Assembly: GCF_046845755.1 (NCBI RefSeq)
Contig: NZ_CP177357.1
Coordinates: 3,348,001-3,412,000, forward strand
Direction: 5' to 3'
Origin: Rubrivirga sp046845755
Lineage (GTDB): Bacteria > Bacteroidota > Rhodothermia > Rhodothermales > Rubricoccaceae
DNA length: 64,000 nt
Shown: piece after piece, positions 56,301 through 64,000 of the stretch
How the letters are laid out: each line of letters starts with the position of its first letter
Numbering within the stretch: the first letter of the stretch is position 1
Notes under the pieces: generated by a model
Told to the model about the DNA's origin: nothing
What the model saw: only the letters and a program-made list of their open reading frames with translations
Databases searched by the model: none
Made by a program: the position numbers and the translations under genes

Positions 56301-56792
56301 CCCCTGGTGGGCGCCGAGCGCGGCGACGTAGATGTCGAGGAGCCCGTCGCCGTCGACGTCGGCCATCGTGGTGCCGGTCGTCCAGTCCGACGTGCCCGCA
56401 ACGCCCGCCGCCTCGGTGACGTCTTGGAAGCGGACGCCCGTCTCGTCGGAGCGGTTGAGGTAGAGCCGGTTGGGCTGCTCGTTGGCGGTGAAGTAGAGGT
56501 CCGGGCGGCCGTCGCCGTCCACGTCGCCCGCGGCCACGCCGCCGCCGTTGTAGTAGTAGAGGTAGCTCAGGATGTTGAACTCGGCGCTCTCCTCCAGGCT
56601 GTTTTGGAATGTGACACCGGAGGCCTCGGGCGCGAGCGCCTCGAACAGGGGCGCCTCTCCCCCACCGCCGCACCCGGCGAGCGCGAGCGCGAGCGTGGCG
56701 ACGGCGACCCGCCAGCCTCGCGTCCCCTCTCCCCGAGGAAGAGGGGACGTCGTAGAGACGCTTGCGGCTGGTAGAGAATCAGACGTGAGCAC
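53388..56792 (-). CDS. Large VCBS/ASPIC-UnbV (CRTAC1-type) lipoprotein, copy A
   Basis: 1134 residues from GTG 56792. The lipobox LALALAGC is at Cys41 because the 26-residue leader is partly encoded by an interspersed repeat (SPLPRGEGTRG). Two seven-blade-type VCBS/FG-GAP propellers carry DGDGxxD calcium loops (DVDGDGRPDLYF, DLDGDGWTDLYV, DVTGDGRDDVFL, DLDGDGDLDLAL), with an ASPIC/UnbV domain near 590-660 (GIGARVVVEAGG, VDPRLVVGLAG). It is outer-membrane anchored and facing outward; the role is binding or adhesion, perhaps of substrate. It has a close paralogue at 56850-60227. The start is fixed by the only in-frame start upstream of the signal. Confidence 0.88.
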   Translation of the reverse strand: MLTSDSLPAASVSTTSPLPRGEGTRGWRVAVATLALALAGCGGGGEAPLFEALAPEASGVTFQNSLEESAEFNILSYLYYYNGGGVAAGDVDGDGRPDLYFTANEQPNRLYLNRSDETGVRFQDVTEAAGVAGTSDWTTGTTMADVDGDGLLDIYVAALGAHQGRRGRNELFLNQGPGPDGVPRFREAAAEVGLDFEGFGTQATFFDYDRDGDLDAYLLNHAVHTARTYKRPVETRARDERSGDRLYRNDGEPGQTPVFVEVTEEAGIVSGISGYGLSVVASDLDGDGWTDLYVGNDFHENDFVYLNNADGTFREVAQTALAHASRFSMGADVADVDHDGDADVVVLDMMPRDEAIRQTAGGDDTYDLAELKRQIGYGPQVARNSLQINRGLGADGTPRFSDVATLSGIEATDWSWTALLADLDLDGHRDLFVTNGIWRRPNDLDYINYVSDAQIQQSLALGIGEDEVALLEQMPQVEIPNETFRGLGGVRFQEVDWGLGAPGFSNGAATVDLDNDGDLDVVVNNVNAPAGIFLNTAADRGGRSLVITLDGDDANTGGIGARVVVEAGGLAQTTEAQPTRGFLSSVDPRLVVGLAGADRADRVRVTWADGRVQTLTDVPAGPLTLRQRDAGPASEAPTPAPAVRLAQAADALDWTHVENVFVDFNRERLMPHMLSRLGPALAVADVTGDGRDDVFLGGARAQANALFIQTASGAFVEADVPAFAADTEPEAVDALFFDADGDGALDLYVATAGNEFRGERDEIRDRLYLGDGAGGFTPAPAGALPERFGHAGAVAASDWDGDGDLDLFVGGRVVPRAYGMPAPSALLENDGTGRFADATARLAPGLAEVGMVSRAAFGDLDGDGRDDLVLAGEWMAPTVYRATGSGFEPLDTGLGDATGWWTALDLADLDGDGDLDLALGNLGLNSRIKASPEHPARLWLADFDGNDVLDGILTSFRDGDDYPLAGVDVLRQQFPVLRQRYDSYAAFGARTVPDLFGATARSAEQRTATTFASAIALNDGTGRFSLTPLPDLAQIEPVYAITHADLDGDGVLDLVLGGGLLGVRPSRGRYDAGLGLALLGDGAGGFAPAPLSAGIVLEGEIRALAIADGSLLIAAPSDGPVQTLRLGSSVLAAR

Positions 56793-56845
56793 AGGCTTCC
56801 AGAGGGCGTCCCCTCTCCCACCGGGAGAGGGACAGGGTGAGGGGT
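56721..56845. repeat. Two inverted-orientation palindromic repeats around the start of the copy-A gene
   Basis: Elements of the CCCTCTCCC..GGGAGAGGG family lie at 56721-56756 (GTCCCCTCTCCCCGAGGAAG, ending GACGTCGTAG) and 56808-56845 (GTCCCCTCTCCCACCGGGAG, ending ACAGGGTGAGGGG). The first lies inside the N-terminal coding part of the copy-A lipoprotein gene. The second overlaps the gap to the copy-B gene stop (56850). Confidence 0.85.
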
Positions 56846-56849
56846 CAGA

Positions 56850-59800
56850 CTACTCGCGCGACGCGCCGACGGGCGCGAACACGGCGGGCGCAGCGCCATT
56901 GCGGACGGCGACGACGACCGCGCCGGCCGCGCCGTTGAGGCGCACGAGGTGGCGGACCTCGCCGCGCACGCGGAAGCCGCCGGGCACAGATGCGAACCCG
57001 CCGCCGGTCCCGCGCAGCAGCGCGCCGACGCCCGACATCTGGCGGCCGAGGTCGGGCTTGAGGTCGTCGCGGTTGCCGGCCGCCAGCAGGTCGAGCGTGC
57101 CGTCGGCGTCGGCGTCGAGCGCGAGCGGGGCGGCGAGGGGGGCGAGCTGGGCCTCGAACGGGAGTCGCTGCACGCGCCACGCGCCGCCGTCGTTGACCAG
57201 CACGACCGACGCCAGCTCGGCCGCCTCGTACACGTCCGCGCGCTCGAGCTGGGCCGGCGTCAGCAGGTCCTCGATGGTTTTGCCGACGTACGACGACGGC
57301 GTGAGGTACTCGCGCTTGAGGCTGGGAAGCTGGGCCGTCAGCTCATTGCGCAGCGCGAACGGCAGGCTGCGGCCGCGGTTGGGGACGGAGAGCAGCGGGT
57401 CGCTCCGGCCGTTCCCATCGAAGTCGCCGACGTGGAGGCGGAGCGGCTCGTCGGCGCTGGCGACCAGTCGGCTGTTGAGTCCCCAGTTGGCGGCGACGAG
57501 GTCGGTGTCGCCATCGCCGTCGAGGTCGGCGGCGGTGAGGCCCTGCCACAGGCCCGTCGTGCCGGGGATCGGCGCAGGTGTGAACCGGCCGGCGTCGTTC
57601 GCCCAGACCGTGATCGGGCCCCACTCGGCGGCCGTCGCGAGGTCGGTGTCGCCGTCGCCGTCGGCGTCAAAAAAGGCGGCGCCCGCGATCATCCCGGCCT
57701 CGTCGAGACCGGGCGCCGTCCCGCGCGTCACGTCGACAAAGCGGGGGGCGCCGGGCCGTCCGTCGTTGCGCAGGAGGGTGCTCCGAGGAACGACGCCGTA
57801 GCTGCCGGGCACCAAGCGGGCGCCGACGAACAGGTCCGTGTCGCCGTCGCCGTCCCAGTCACCCGCGGCGACCGTCCCGACCGCCTCGGTCGTCGCGGGG
57901 ATGGCGCTGTCGGGCGCAGGCTCGAAGCCGCCCGCGCCGTCGCCGAGGTAGAGGCGGTCGCGCAAGCGGGGGTCGCCGGGCGCCATCTCCGACCCGCCCG
58001 AGCCGACGTACAAGTCGAGGTCGCCGTCGGCGTCGGCGTCGACGAACGCCGCGGCCACGTCTTCGGAGGCCGCATCGCTCGCGAAGGCCGCAGGCTCTGC
58101 AAGGACAAACCGATTGCCGCGCCGAAGCCAGAGCACGCCCGGCTGCCCGGCCGCGCCACCCAAAAAGAGGTCGTCGTCGCCGTCGCCGTCCACGTCGCCG
58201 ACGGCGGCGGCGGGGCCGTCTTGCGACCGCGGCCATGGCATCAGCAACTCGCGGTCGTAGTCGACGAACGCGTTCTCGCGGTGCGTCCAGCCGGGCGCGG
58301 TGGTCGCCGTCACGTCTTGGAAGAGCGAATCCGCGAGCGGGACCGCGAGCGGGCGAAAGGCGCCGGTCGCCTCGCGCTGGCGAAGCGTCAGGCGCCCGGC
58401 CGGCACGTCCGCCAGCGCCTGCGTCCGCCCGTCCGGCCAGCGGACCACGACCGAGTCGGCCGCGAGCGCGTCGCCCAGCCCGACGTGGAGCACGGGGTCG
58501 ACGCTCGACTGGAAGCCGCGCGTGGGGACGGCCTCGCGGACCTGGACCTCTCCCCCACTCCACACGGCCACTTTCGCGCCGATCCCGCCCGTGTTGCCGC
58601 CCTCGCCCTCCAGCGCGACGGCCAGCGATCGCCCGCCGCGCTCGGCGGCGTGGTTTAAGAAGAAGCTCGCGGGCGCGTTGACGTTGTTGACGACGAGGTC
58701 GAGGTCGCCGTCGCCGTCGAAGTCGCCCGTCGCGGCGCCGTTCGAAAAGCCCTCTTCGCCCAGGCCCCACTGGGGCGCGCGCTCGAAGGCGACCGAGTCG
58801 CCCCGGCCGACGTTGCGGAAGGCGACGTTCGCGAGCGGCGTCGACGGCATAACCTCCAACAGTTCCAGAAAATCGACGCCCTGCCCGGTCGCCATCGCGT
58901 TCTGGTTCTGGGTGTCGGCCAGAAACGCGATGTAGTCCTGATCGGTCACGTCGCGCATCGTGCCGTTCGTCACGAAGAGGTCGGCGCGGGCGTCGAGGTC
59001 GAGGTCGGCGAAGATCGCGGCCCAGCTCCAGTCCGTGGCGTCGACGCCGGCGACGGACGCGAGCTCGGAGAACGTGCCGTCGGCGTTGTTGCGCTGCAAC
59101 GTGTTGCGCATGAACTGGTGGTGGTACCCGTTGGCCACCTTCGCGCGCTGGAGGTTGTGGCCCTCGTAGCTGCTCGACGCCTTGAGCCGGTCGTCGTCGT
59201 CGGGCAGCATGTCGACCACGAACACCTCGGGCCGCCCGTCGCCGGTGAGGTCGGCCATGTCGGCGCCCATCGACGAGAGCGCGATCGTCGGCATGGCGTC
59301 TTCCAGGACCTCCTCGAACGTGCCGTCGCCGTTGTTGAGGTAGAGGTAGTCGCGCTCGAAAAAGTCGTTCGAGACGTAGATGTCGAGGTCGCCGTCGTCG
59401 TCGGTGTCGCCGAGCGTGACGCCGAGCCCGAAGGCGATCTCCGAGCCGTAGATCCCCGCCGCTTCGCTGGCGTCGACAAAGCGGGGCGCTTCTCCGGCCC
59501 CGGCCTCATTGCGGTACAGCTTGTCGCCGCCGACCGCGTTCCGCTCGTCGCGGATGTTGCGGAGCCCGAACGACGAGACGGGCCGGAACGAGTTGTTGAG
59601 GACGTAGAGGTCGAGGTCGCCATCCGCGTCGGCGTCGAAAAAGGCGCCGTGCGTGGACGTGCCCTCGTCGGCGACGCCCCACGCGGCGGCCACATCGCGG
59701 AAGCGGGGGACGCCGTCGGGCCCGGGTCCGAGGTTGCGGAACAGCTCGTTCGCCCGGCCCTCGCCGTCCGCGGTGCCCGCGTTCGAGACGTAGAGGTCGA

Positions 59801-60227
59801 GGAGCCCGTCGCCGTCGACGTCCGCAACCGAGACGCCGGTGCTCCACGACCGCGCGCCCGCGACGCCCGCGGTCTCGGTCACGTCCTCGAAGCGGATGTC
59901 GCCGCCGGGCTCCGTCCGGTTGAGGAAGAGCCGGTTGGGCCCGAGGTTGGCCGTCAGGTACACGTCCGGCCGGCCGTCGCCGTCGACGTCGCCCACGCCG
60001 ACCCCGCCGCCGTTGAAGAAGTTGCGGTAGGTGAAGACGTTGAGCTCTTGGGTCTCCTCGATCCGGTTCTCGAACACCAGCCCGGTCGCGTCGGGCGCGA
60101 GCGACGTGAACAGGGCGTCGTCGTCGGCGCCGTCGGCGCAGCCTCCGAGGGCGGGCGCCAACCCGACCAGGGCCGACGACGTCAGCAGGGCGAGGAGGAG
60201 TCGACGGGGCAAGCGGAGAGCGGGCAT
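56850..60227 (-). CDS. Large VCBS/ASPIC-UnbV (CRTAC1-type) lipoprotein, copy B
   Basis: 1125 residues from ATG 60227 with a normal lipoprotein signal (RRLLLALLTSSALVG to ALGGC, Cys30). The fold is the same as copy A throughout: VCBS calcium loops (DVDGDGRPDVYL, DTDDDGDLDIYV, DVDGDGDDDLFL, DLDGDGDTDLVA), an ASPIC/UnbV segment (GIGAKVAVWSGG, DPVLHVGLGD) and a C-terminal propeller closing in ALDADADGTLDLLAAG. The copies are collinear paralogues with many conserved blocks (WSWAAIFADLDL versus WSWTALLADLDL). Located between SusD and copy A, it should be surface-exposed and functions with the SusC/D pair. Substrate unknown. Confidence 0.9.
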   Translation of the reverse strand: MPALRLPRRLLLALLTSSALVGLAPALGGCADGADDDALFTSLAPDATGLVFENRIEETQELNVFTYRNFFNGGGVGVGDVDGDGRPDVYLTANLGPNRLFLNRTEPGGDIRFEDVTETAGVAGARSWSTGVSVADVDGDGLLDLYVSNAGTADGEGRANELFRNLGPGPDGVPRFRDVAAAWGVADEGTSTHGAFFDADADGDLDLYVLNNSFRPVSSFGLRNIRDERNAVGGDKLYRNEAGAGEAPRFVDASEAAGIYGSEIAFGLGVTLGDTDDDGDLDIYVSNDFFERDYLYLNNGDGTFEEVLEDAMPTIALSSMGADMADLTGDGRPEVFVVDMLPDDDDRLKASSSYEGHNLQRAKVANGYHHQFMRNTLQRNNADGTFSELASVAGVDATDWSWAAIFADLDLDARADLFVTNGTMRDVTDQDYIAFLADTQNQNAMATGQGVDFLELLEVMPSTPLANVAFRNVGRGDSVAFERAPQWGLGEEGFSNGAATGDFDGDGDLDLVVNNVNAPASFFLNHAAERGGRSLAVALEGEGGNTGGIGAKVAVWSGGEVQVREAVPTRGFQSSVDPVLHVGLGDALAADSVVVRWPDGRTQALADVPAGRLTLRQREATGAFRPLAVPLADSLFQDVTATTAPGWTHRENAFVDYDRELLMPWPRSQDGPAAAVGDVDGDGDDDLFLGGAAGQPGVLWLRRGNRFVLAEPAAFASDAASEDVAAAFVDADADGDLDLYVGSGGSEMAPGDPRLRDRLYLGDGAGGFEPAPDSAIPATTEAVGTVAAGDWDGDGDTDLFVGARLVPGSYGVVPRSTLLRNDGRPGAPRFVDVTRGTAPGLDEAGMIAGAAFFDADGDGDTDLATAAEWGPITVWANDAGRFTPAPIPGTTGLWQGLTAADLDGDGDTDLVAANWGLNSRLVASADEPLRLHVGDFDGNGRSDPLLSVPNRGRSLPFALRNELTAQLPSLKREYLTPSSYVGKTIEDLLTPAQLERADVYEAAELASVVLVNDGGAWRVQRLPFEAQLAPLAAPLALDADADGTLDLLAAGNRDDLKPDLGRQMSGVGALLRGTGGGFASVPGGFRVRGEVRHLVRLNGAAGAVVVAVRNGAAPAVFAPVGASRE

Positions 60228-60278
60228 CGAGAGGCGAACGGGACGGCGGGGCGCGGCCGTGCAGGCCGGAGGAACGGA

Positions 60279-60312
60279 CGAGCGCCCCGCCCTGTGGGGG
60301 GCGGGGCGCTCG
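60279..60312. terminator. Stem-loop between SusD and the copy-B propeller gene
   Basis: A 14-bp perfect stem (60279-60292 with 60299-60312, 6-base loop) downstream of the SusD stop in the transcribed (minus) direction. No T tract follows on the minus strand, so it may attenuate or stabilise the transcript rather than stop it. Confidence 0.5.
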
Positions 60313-60344
60313 CGTGTTCGGCGGAGACCGCCAGCGGTCGGGCC

Positions 60345-61898
60345 TTAGTAACCCGGGTTCTGGGCCAGGATGCCGTCCGACGCGTCGATCTGCGTCTGCG
60401 GGATCGCGAACAAGACGCGGAACGGCGCGCTGCCGTTCTTGAACGCCCAGTCGCCCGAGACGAACTGGTCGAAGCGGATCAGGTCCTGGCGACGACGGGC
60501 CTCGTAGGTCAGCTCCAGGAGCCGCTCTTCCAGGATGTCGTCGAGCGAGACGCTCGTGAGCGCGTCGGCGCCGACGCGCGTCCGGATCGTGTTGATGTCG
60601 GTGAGGGCGCCGGCCGCGTCGCCGGTCCGCAAGCGGGCCTCGGCGCGGATCAGGTACATCTCGCCCAAGCGGAAGTACGGGTAGTCGTTGTTGCCGTTCT
60701 GGCCGACGCGGTTGACGTCGACCGGAAACTTGAGGACGCGGATGCCGTCGCCCTCGCCCGCGCCGCCGCCGGCCGGCGTGACGCCGTTCGGGAAGTCGGG
60801 CGTGAACACGAGCGGGTCGCCGTTGCGGTCGTTGATCGGCTCGCCGGTGTCGTAGTTGATGGCCCGGCCCTCGGCGAAGATGACGCGGCGCGGGTCGGTG
60901 TCGAACTTGGCGTAGGTCTCGGCGATCGTCGAGAAGCCGTTCCAGCCGCCGCCCGCGAACGAGTTGTAGTGGAGCGCGCGGAACGGGAAGTTGACGCCGT
61001 AGCCGTCGGCGTTGAGGTGCTGCACCACGAAGACGTGCTCCGGGTTGTTCTCGTTGGTCGGCGAGAACTGCCCCTGCCAGGCGTCGATGCCCTGGTTGAG
61101 GCTGTAGGGCCCGTTGATGACGCGGTTGGCCGCCTCGGCGGCGTCGGCGTAGCGGGCGGGGCCGCGCTGGAGGCCGCCGGCCGTGACGGTCCCGCCGAAG
61201 ACCTCGGCGTTGAGGTAGAGGCTGGCCAGGATCGCGTCGGCGGCGCCCTGCGAGAACCGGCCGCCGTTGCCGGCGCCGGCGACGGGGAGGTCGCCGCGGA
61301 TGTCCTCGAACTCGCCGACGACGAAGGCGAACACGTCGGCGCGCGTCTCGGTCGGGGGCACGTTGTCCGGGTCGACGGAGAACTCGCCCTCCTCGTCGCC
61401 GATGAGCGGGATGTTTCCGAAGAGGTCGAGGAGCGTGTAGTAGTAGAAGCCGCGCAAGCCGCGGATCTCAGCGATCAGGCCCTCGCGGTTCGGCACGTTC
61501 TCGATCGACTCGAGGTCACGGAGCAGGCTGTTCGCCCGGGCGATCCCGGAGTACGACGTGTTCCAGGCGTCGTTGAGGAAGCCCAGCGTCGGCGTCCAGC
61601 TGTGCTGGTGGAGCGAGAGCCAGTCGCCGCCGTCGAACCAGTCGTTGCCACGCGTCGGGACGATCGTCTCGTCGGAGGTGACCTGGCTGAGGTTGTGGTA
61701 GGCCCAGAGCGTCCCGCGCAGCTGCGAGTACACGGGCGACAGCGCGGCGATGACCTCGGTGTCGTTCTGGTAGAAGTTCTCGGGGGTCACCGAGCTGAAG
61801 GGGTCGACCGAGAGGTCGGTGCAGGCGCCGAGTCCAAGGACCGGCACGAGCACGGCCGCCAAGAGGGCGACGCGTCCGCGGGTAGAATGCGTATTCAT
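60345..61898 (-). CDS. susD: SusD/RagB family outer-membrane lipoprotein
   Basis: 517 residues from ATG 61898, lipobox VLVPVLGLGAC (Cys26). Typical SusD: TDLSVDPFSSVTPENFY at the mature N-terminus, FLNDAWNTSYSGIARANSLL (about 106-125), EIRGLRGFYYYTLLDLFGN, TPAGGGAGEG, YFRLGEMYLIRAEARLRTGD (near 405), ERLLELTYEARRRQDLIRFD (near 458) and AIPQTQIDASDGILAQNPGY at the C-terminus. It is the surface lid that delivers ligand to the SusC barrel, 59 bases upstream. The ligand (glycan or other) is not identified. Confidence 0.96.
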   Translation of the reverse strand: MNTHSTRGRVALLAAVLVPVLGLGACTDLSVDPFSSVTPENFYQNDTEVIAALSPVYSQLRGTLWAYHNLSQVTSDETIVPTRGNDWFDGGDWLSLHQHSWTPTLGFLNDAWNTSYSGIARANSLLRDLESIENVPNREGLIAEIRGLRGFYYYTLLDLFGNIPLIGDEEGEFSVDPDNVPPTETRADVFAFVVGEFEDIRGDLPVAGAGNGGRFSQGAADAILASLYLNAEVFGGTVTAGGLQRGPARYADAAEAANRVINGPYSLNQGIDAWQGQFSPTNENNPEHVFVVQHLNADGYGVNFPFRALHYNSFAGGGWNGFSTIAETYAKFDTDPRRVIFAEGRAINYDTGEPINDRNGDPLVFTPDFPNGVTPAGGGAGEGDGIRVLKFPVDVNRVGQNGNNDYPYFRLGEMYLIRAEARLRTGDAAGALTDINTIRTRVGADALTSVSLDDILEERLLELTYEARRRQDLIRFDQFVSGDWAFKNGSAPFRVLFAIPQTQIDASDGILAQNPGY

Positions 61899-61957
61899 GG
61901 TGTATGGGGGGGCGGGCCGGCGCCAGGATTCACCGGCCCGCCTGTTGGTGGACGTGT

Positions 61958-64000
61958 CTAGAGGCCGAGGTTGACGCCGATCGTGAACGTCCGAGCGCGG
62001 GGGTACGACAGGTAGTCGACGCCGACGGAGGAGATCCCGGCGACCGACGCGCCGGGCGCGTTGACCTCGGGGTCGATGCCCGTGTAGGGCGTGATCACGA
62101 ACAGGTTGTTGCCGGTCACGAAGACGCGGGCGTTGCGGATTTGCGGGAGGACGTTGCCCAGGCGGTAGTCGAGCGTGAGCTGGTCGAGGCGCAGGAACGA
62201 GGCGTCCTCGATGTAGCGCGAGGAGTACACGCGGGCGGCTTCGATCGACTCGTCGGCCGGGAAGTCGAGGTCGAGGAAGTTGCGGTTGCCGGCCGAGTTG
62301 CGGCCGCCGTAGACGAGCGCCGTGTTGTTGAACAGCTCGCGGCCCTGCTCGCCCCGGAAGAAGGCGCGCAGGCCGAAGTCGCCGACGGTGCCGTTGAGGC
62401 GGATGCCGTAGGTGAAGTCCGGGCGGGGGCTGCCGAGCTTGACGCGGTCGCCGTCGTCCGGGCTCTGCGTCGTGCCGACGAGCTCGCGCTCGAGCGGGCC
62501 GATGACGCCGTCGCCGTCGAGGTCGACCGGGTTGTAGTCGTTGTAGACGGCCGTGCCGTTCTGGAACTCGCCGGTCCACTCGAACCCGTAGAAGACCGGG
62601 AACTGCTCGCCCGGGGTGAGGAGGAGCGTCTGGACGTTGCTCTGGCCCTCGCCGGACACGTTGCCCGTCAGGAGCTGGGTCGCGCCGCCGAGGTCGAGGA
62701 TCTCGTTCTGGTTGGTGTTGAACGTGAACCCGAGCGTGAAGCTGGCCGCGTCGTTCTCGAACAGGAGCGCGTCGAGCGCGAGGTCGACGCCCGTGTTGCG
62801 GAGCGAGCCGACGTTCTGGAGCTGGGTCGAGACGACCGAGGCCAGGATCGGCACCTGCAGGAGCAGGTCGTTGGTCGTGTTCCGGTAGAACTCGACCGAG
62901 CCGTAGAGCCGGTCGCTCAGCAGGCGGTAGTCGAGGCCGACCGTGACCTCCTCCTTCTCCTCCCACTGGAGGTCGGGGTTGGCGAGCTGTGTCGGGGCGT
63001 AGCCCGGCACGATGACGCCGTTGAGGACGGCCGAGTTGGCCGGGTTGGCGCCGAGCAGCGGCAGGAACAGGTAGTCGCCGATGGCCTGGTTGCCGACGAC
63101 GCCGTAGCCGGCGCGCAGGCGCAAGTCGGTGACGGCCGTGCCGCCGTCGAAGAACGGCTCCTCGGTGATGCGCCAGGCACCCGAGACGGCCGGGAAGAGG
63201 GCGTACCGGTTGTCCTCCGAAAAGCGCGAGGACCCGTCGTAGCGGAGCGAGCCCGTCAGGTAGTAGCGGTCGCCGTAGTTGAGGTTCGTCCGGGTAAAGA
63301 ACGACGCCAGCAGGTTCTCCCCGCGGTACGAGAAGGTGCCCGGCCCGGCGGCGTTGCCGTTGACCTGGATGAGCGCGCCCGACTGCAACAGGTCGTCGGC
63401 CGTCACGTCGGTCACGAAGCCCGAGGCCTGGACCGAGGTCTCGCTGACGTTGAACGACTGGTACTCGTAGCCGCCCAGGATGTCGAAGTTGGTGTCCTGG
63501 CCCAGGCGCGAGGCGTAGGTCAGGTAGGTCGACAGCGTCGCCGAGGTCCGCTCCAGCGTCCGCCGGTAGCCGGAGCCGCCGTTCGTGGTGGCGCTGGCGT
63601 AGGGCTCGCCGAGCGGGCTGGCGCCCGGGATGTACGAGCGGCGCGTGCCGACCGAGCGGTCGCCGCCGACGTTGAGCGAGGCCGTGAGCCCGTCGACCAG
63701 CTCGAGCTCGGCCGAGATGTTGCCGAGCGTCCGGACGGTCCGGGCCGTCTCGTCGATCTGCTCGGCGAGCGCGACCGGGTTGCGGAACGAGCGCTGGTTG
63801 GGGACCTCGTAGAACCCGTCGCCCGACGCGTCCGAGTAGATCGGGGCGACCGGGCGGTACTGCAGGGCGTTCTGGAACAGGCCGCCCTCGAACCCGCCGA
63901 CGTCGTTGGCCGGGACGAAGTCGTCGTCGGTCAGCGCGGACGTCAGGTTGAGGCCGAGCCGGAGCTTGTTGTCGAACAGCTGGTTGTTGGCGTTGAGCCG
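61958..64000 (-). CDS. susC: SusC-like TonB-dependent outer-membrane receptor (5' truncated by the window)
   Basis: The frame is open from the window edge, giving 680 C-terminal residues. Beta-barrel sequence throughout: TNFDILGGYEYQSFNVSETS, NYGDRYYLTGSLRYDGSSRF, RLRAGYGVVGNQAIGDYLFL, AFFRGEQGRELFN, NARVFVTGNNLFVITPYTGI, ending RARTFTIGVNLGL as is typical for SusC proteins. The ATG-initiated frame at 63415 is only an internal Met. The signal, carboxypeptidase-regulatory domain and plug are outside the window. It imports a bound substrate with TonB energy and forms a pair with SusD. Confidence 0.95.
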   Translation of the reverse strand, partial: RLNANNQLFDNKLRLGLNLTSALTDDDFVPANDVGGFEGGLFQNALQYRPVAPIYSDASGDGFYEVPNQRSFRNPVALAEQIDETARTVRTLGNISAELELVDGLTASLNVGGDRSVGTRRSYIPGASPLGEPYASATTNGGSGYRRTLERTSATLSTYLTYASRLGQDTNFDILGGYEYQSFNVSETSVQASGFVTDVTADDLLQSGALIQVNGNAAGPGTFSYRGENLLASFFTRTNLNYGDRYYLTGSLRYDGSSRFSEDNRYALFPAVSGAWRITEEPFFDGGTAVTDLRLRAGYGVVGNQAIGDYLFLPLLGANPANSAVLNGVIVPGYAPTQLANPDLQWEEKEEVTVGLDYRLLSDRLYGSVEFYRNTTNDLLLQVPILASVVSTQLQNVGSLRNTGVDLALDALLFENDAASFTLGFTFNTNQNEILDLGGATQLLTGNVSGEGQSNVQTLLLTPGEQFPVFYGFEWTGEFQNGTAVYNDYNPVDLDGDGVIGPLERELVGTTQSPDDGDRVKLGSPRPDFTYGIRLNGTVGDFGLRAFFRGEQGRELFNNTALVYGGRNSAGNRNFLDLDFPADESIEAARVYSSRYIEDASFLRLDQLTLDYRLGNVLPQIRNARVFVTGNNLFVITPYTGIDPEVNAPGASVAGISSVGVDYLSYPRARTFTIGVNLGL

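Noticed and set aside
59118..61961. 947-codon plus-strand frame opposite the copy-B propeller and SusD
   Set aside because: Val/Arg/Glu/Gly-rich artefact of the antisense codon bias; no signal or domain.
61958..63415. Complete 485-residue protein starting at ATG 63415
   Set aside because: The frame continues open to the window edge with clear SusC barrel sequence, so this Met is internal.

Overview
The window comes from a very GC-rich member of the Bacteroidota/Rhodothermota lineage, most likely a Rubricoccaceae-type marine bacterium. Evidence for this: three proteins end in type IX secretion (T9SS type A) sorting tails; there is a SusC/SusD pair, Bacteroidota-type lipoproteins, DUF1080, type III glutamine synthetase, a single-chain bacterial lycopene cyclase, and GC-rich coding throughout. 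No rRNA, phage, IS transposase, integrase or CRISPR array is seen. The taxon is an inference from gene content; no 16S gene is present.

Layout. 1-4036: the end of a secreted endonuclease I with a T9SS tail, a small HEAT-like secreted protein and a helical hypothetical. 4123-4353: an array of eleven 21-bp tandem repeats. 4568-8180: a lower-GC, foreign-looking two-gene module (AAA+ ATPase plus S8 subtilisin-like protease) that fits the IetAS defence system. 8389-9620: a lipoprotein broken at a nine-G run, a gene remnant and an intact lipoprotein. 9760-9833: a tRNA with CAU anticodon. 9840-11053: an interspersed-repeat cluster and two tiny single-span membrane proteins with acidic tails. 11278-12002: a MNT/HEPN toxin-antitoxin pair. 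12022-14977: META-type and other lipoproteins. 15634-18330: an Lrp/AsnC regulator beside glutamine synthetase III.

18513-30779 is the most unusual stretch. It holds two consecutive paralogous modules, each made of an ECF-like sigma factor, a membrane Ser/Thr kinase with extracellular repeats, and a convergently placed T9SS-exported surface protein. The two surface proteins share a large C-terminal region. This looks like a duplicated signalling system. 31133-39383 holds central-metabolism and membrane genes: L-serine dehydratase, an invertase-like/fructokinase fusion, lycopene cyclase, a sodium/solute symporter, an NTF2-like lipoprotein, a beta-propeller and a HiPIP.

39571-64000 is almost entirely minus strand and reads as a carbohydrate oxidation and uptake locus. 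In transcription order it holds SusC (partial), SusD, two giant VCBS/ASPIC beta-propeller lipoproteins, a vanadium-haloperoxidase/PAP2-type lipoprotein, a DUF1080 protein, an MFS permease, GMC oxidoreductase with its subunit 3, a Tat-exported Gfo/Idh/MocA dehydrogenase, two Tat-exported TIM-barrel isomerases, two tiny duplicated membrane proteins, a cytoplasmic Gfo/Idh/MocA enzyme, a HAD phosphatase and a cytoplasmic TIM-barrel isomerase. The composition fits oxidative (3-keto) glycoside breakdown in the periplasm followed by uptake.

Intergenic gaps carry several repeat families: palindromic 'CCCTCTCCC..GGGAGAGGG' elements, 'ATCCTGAGCGGAGC..GAAGGATCT' elements, and TGATGGG-type runs arranged as inverted pairs around gene starts.
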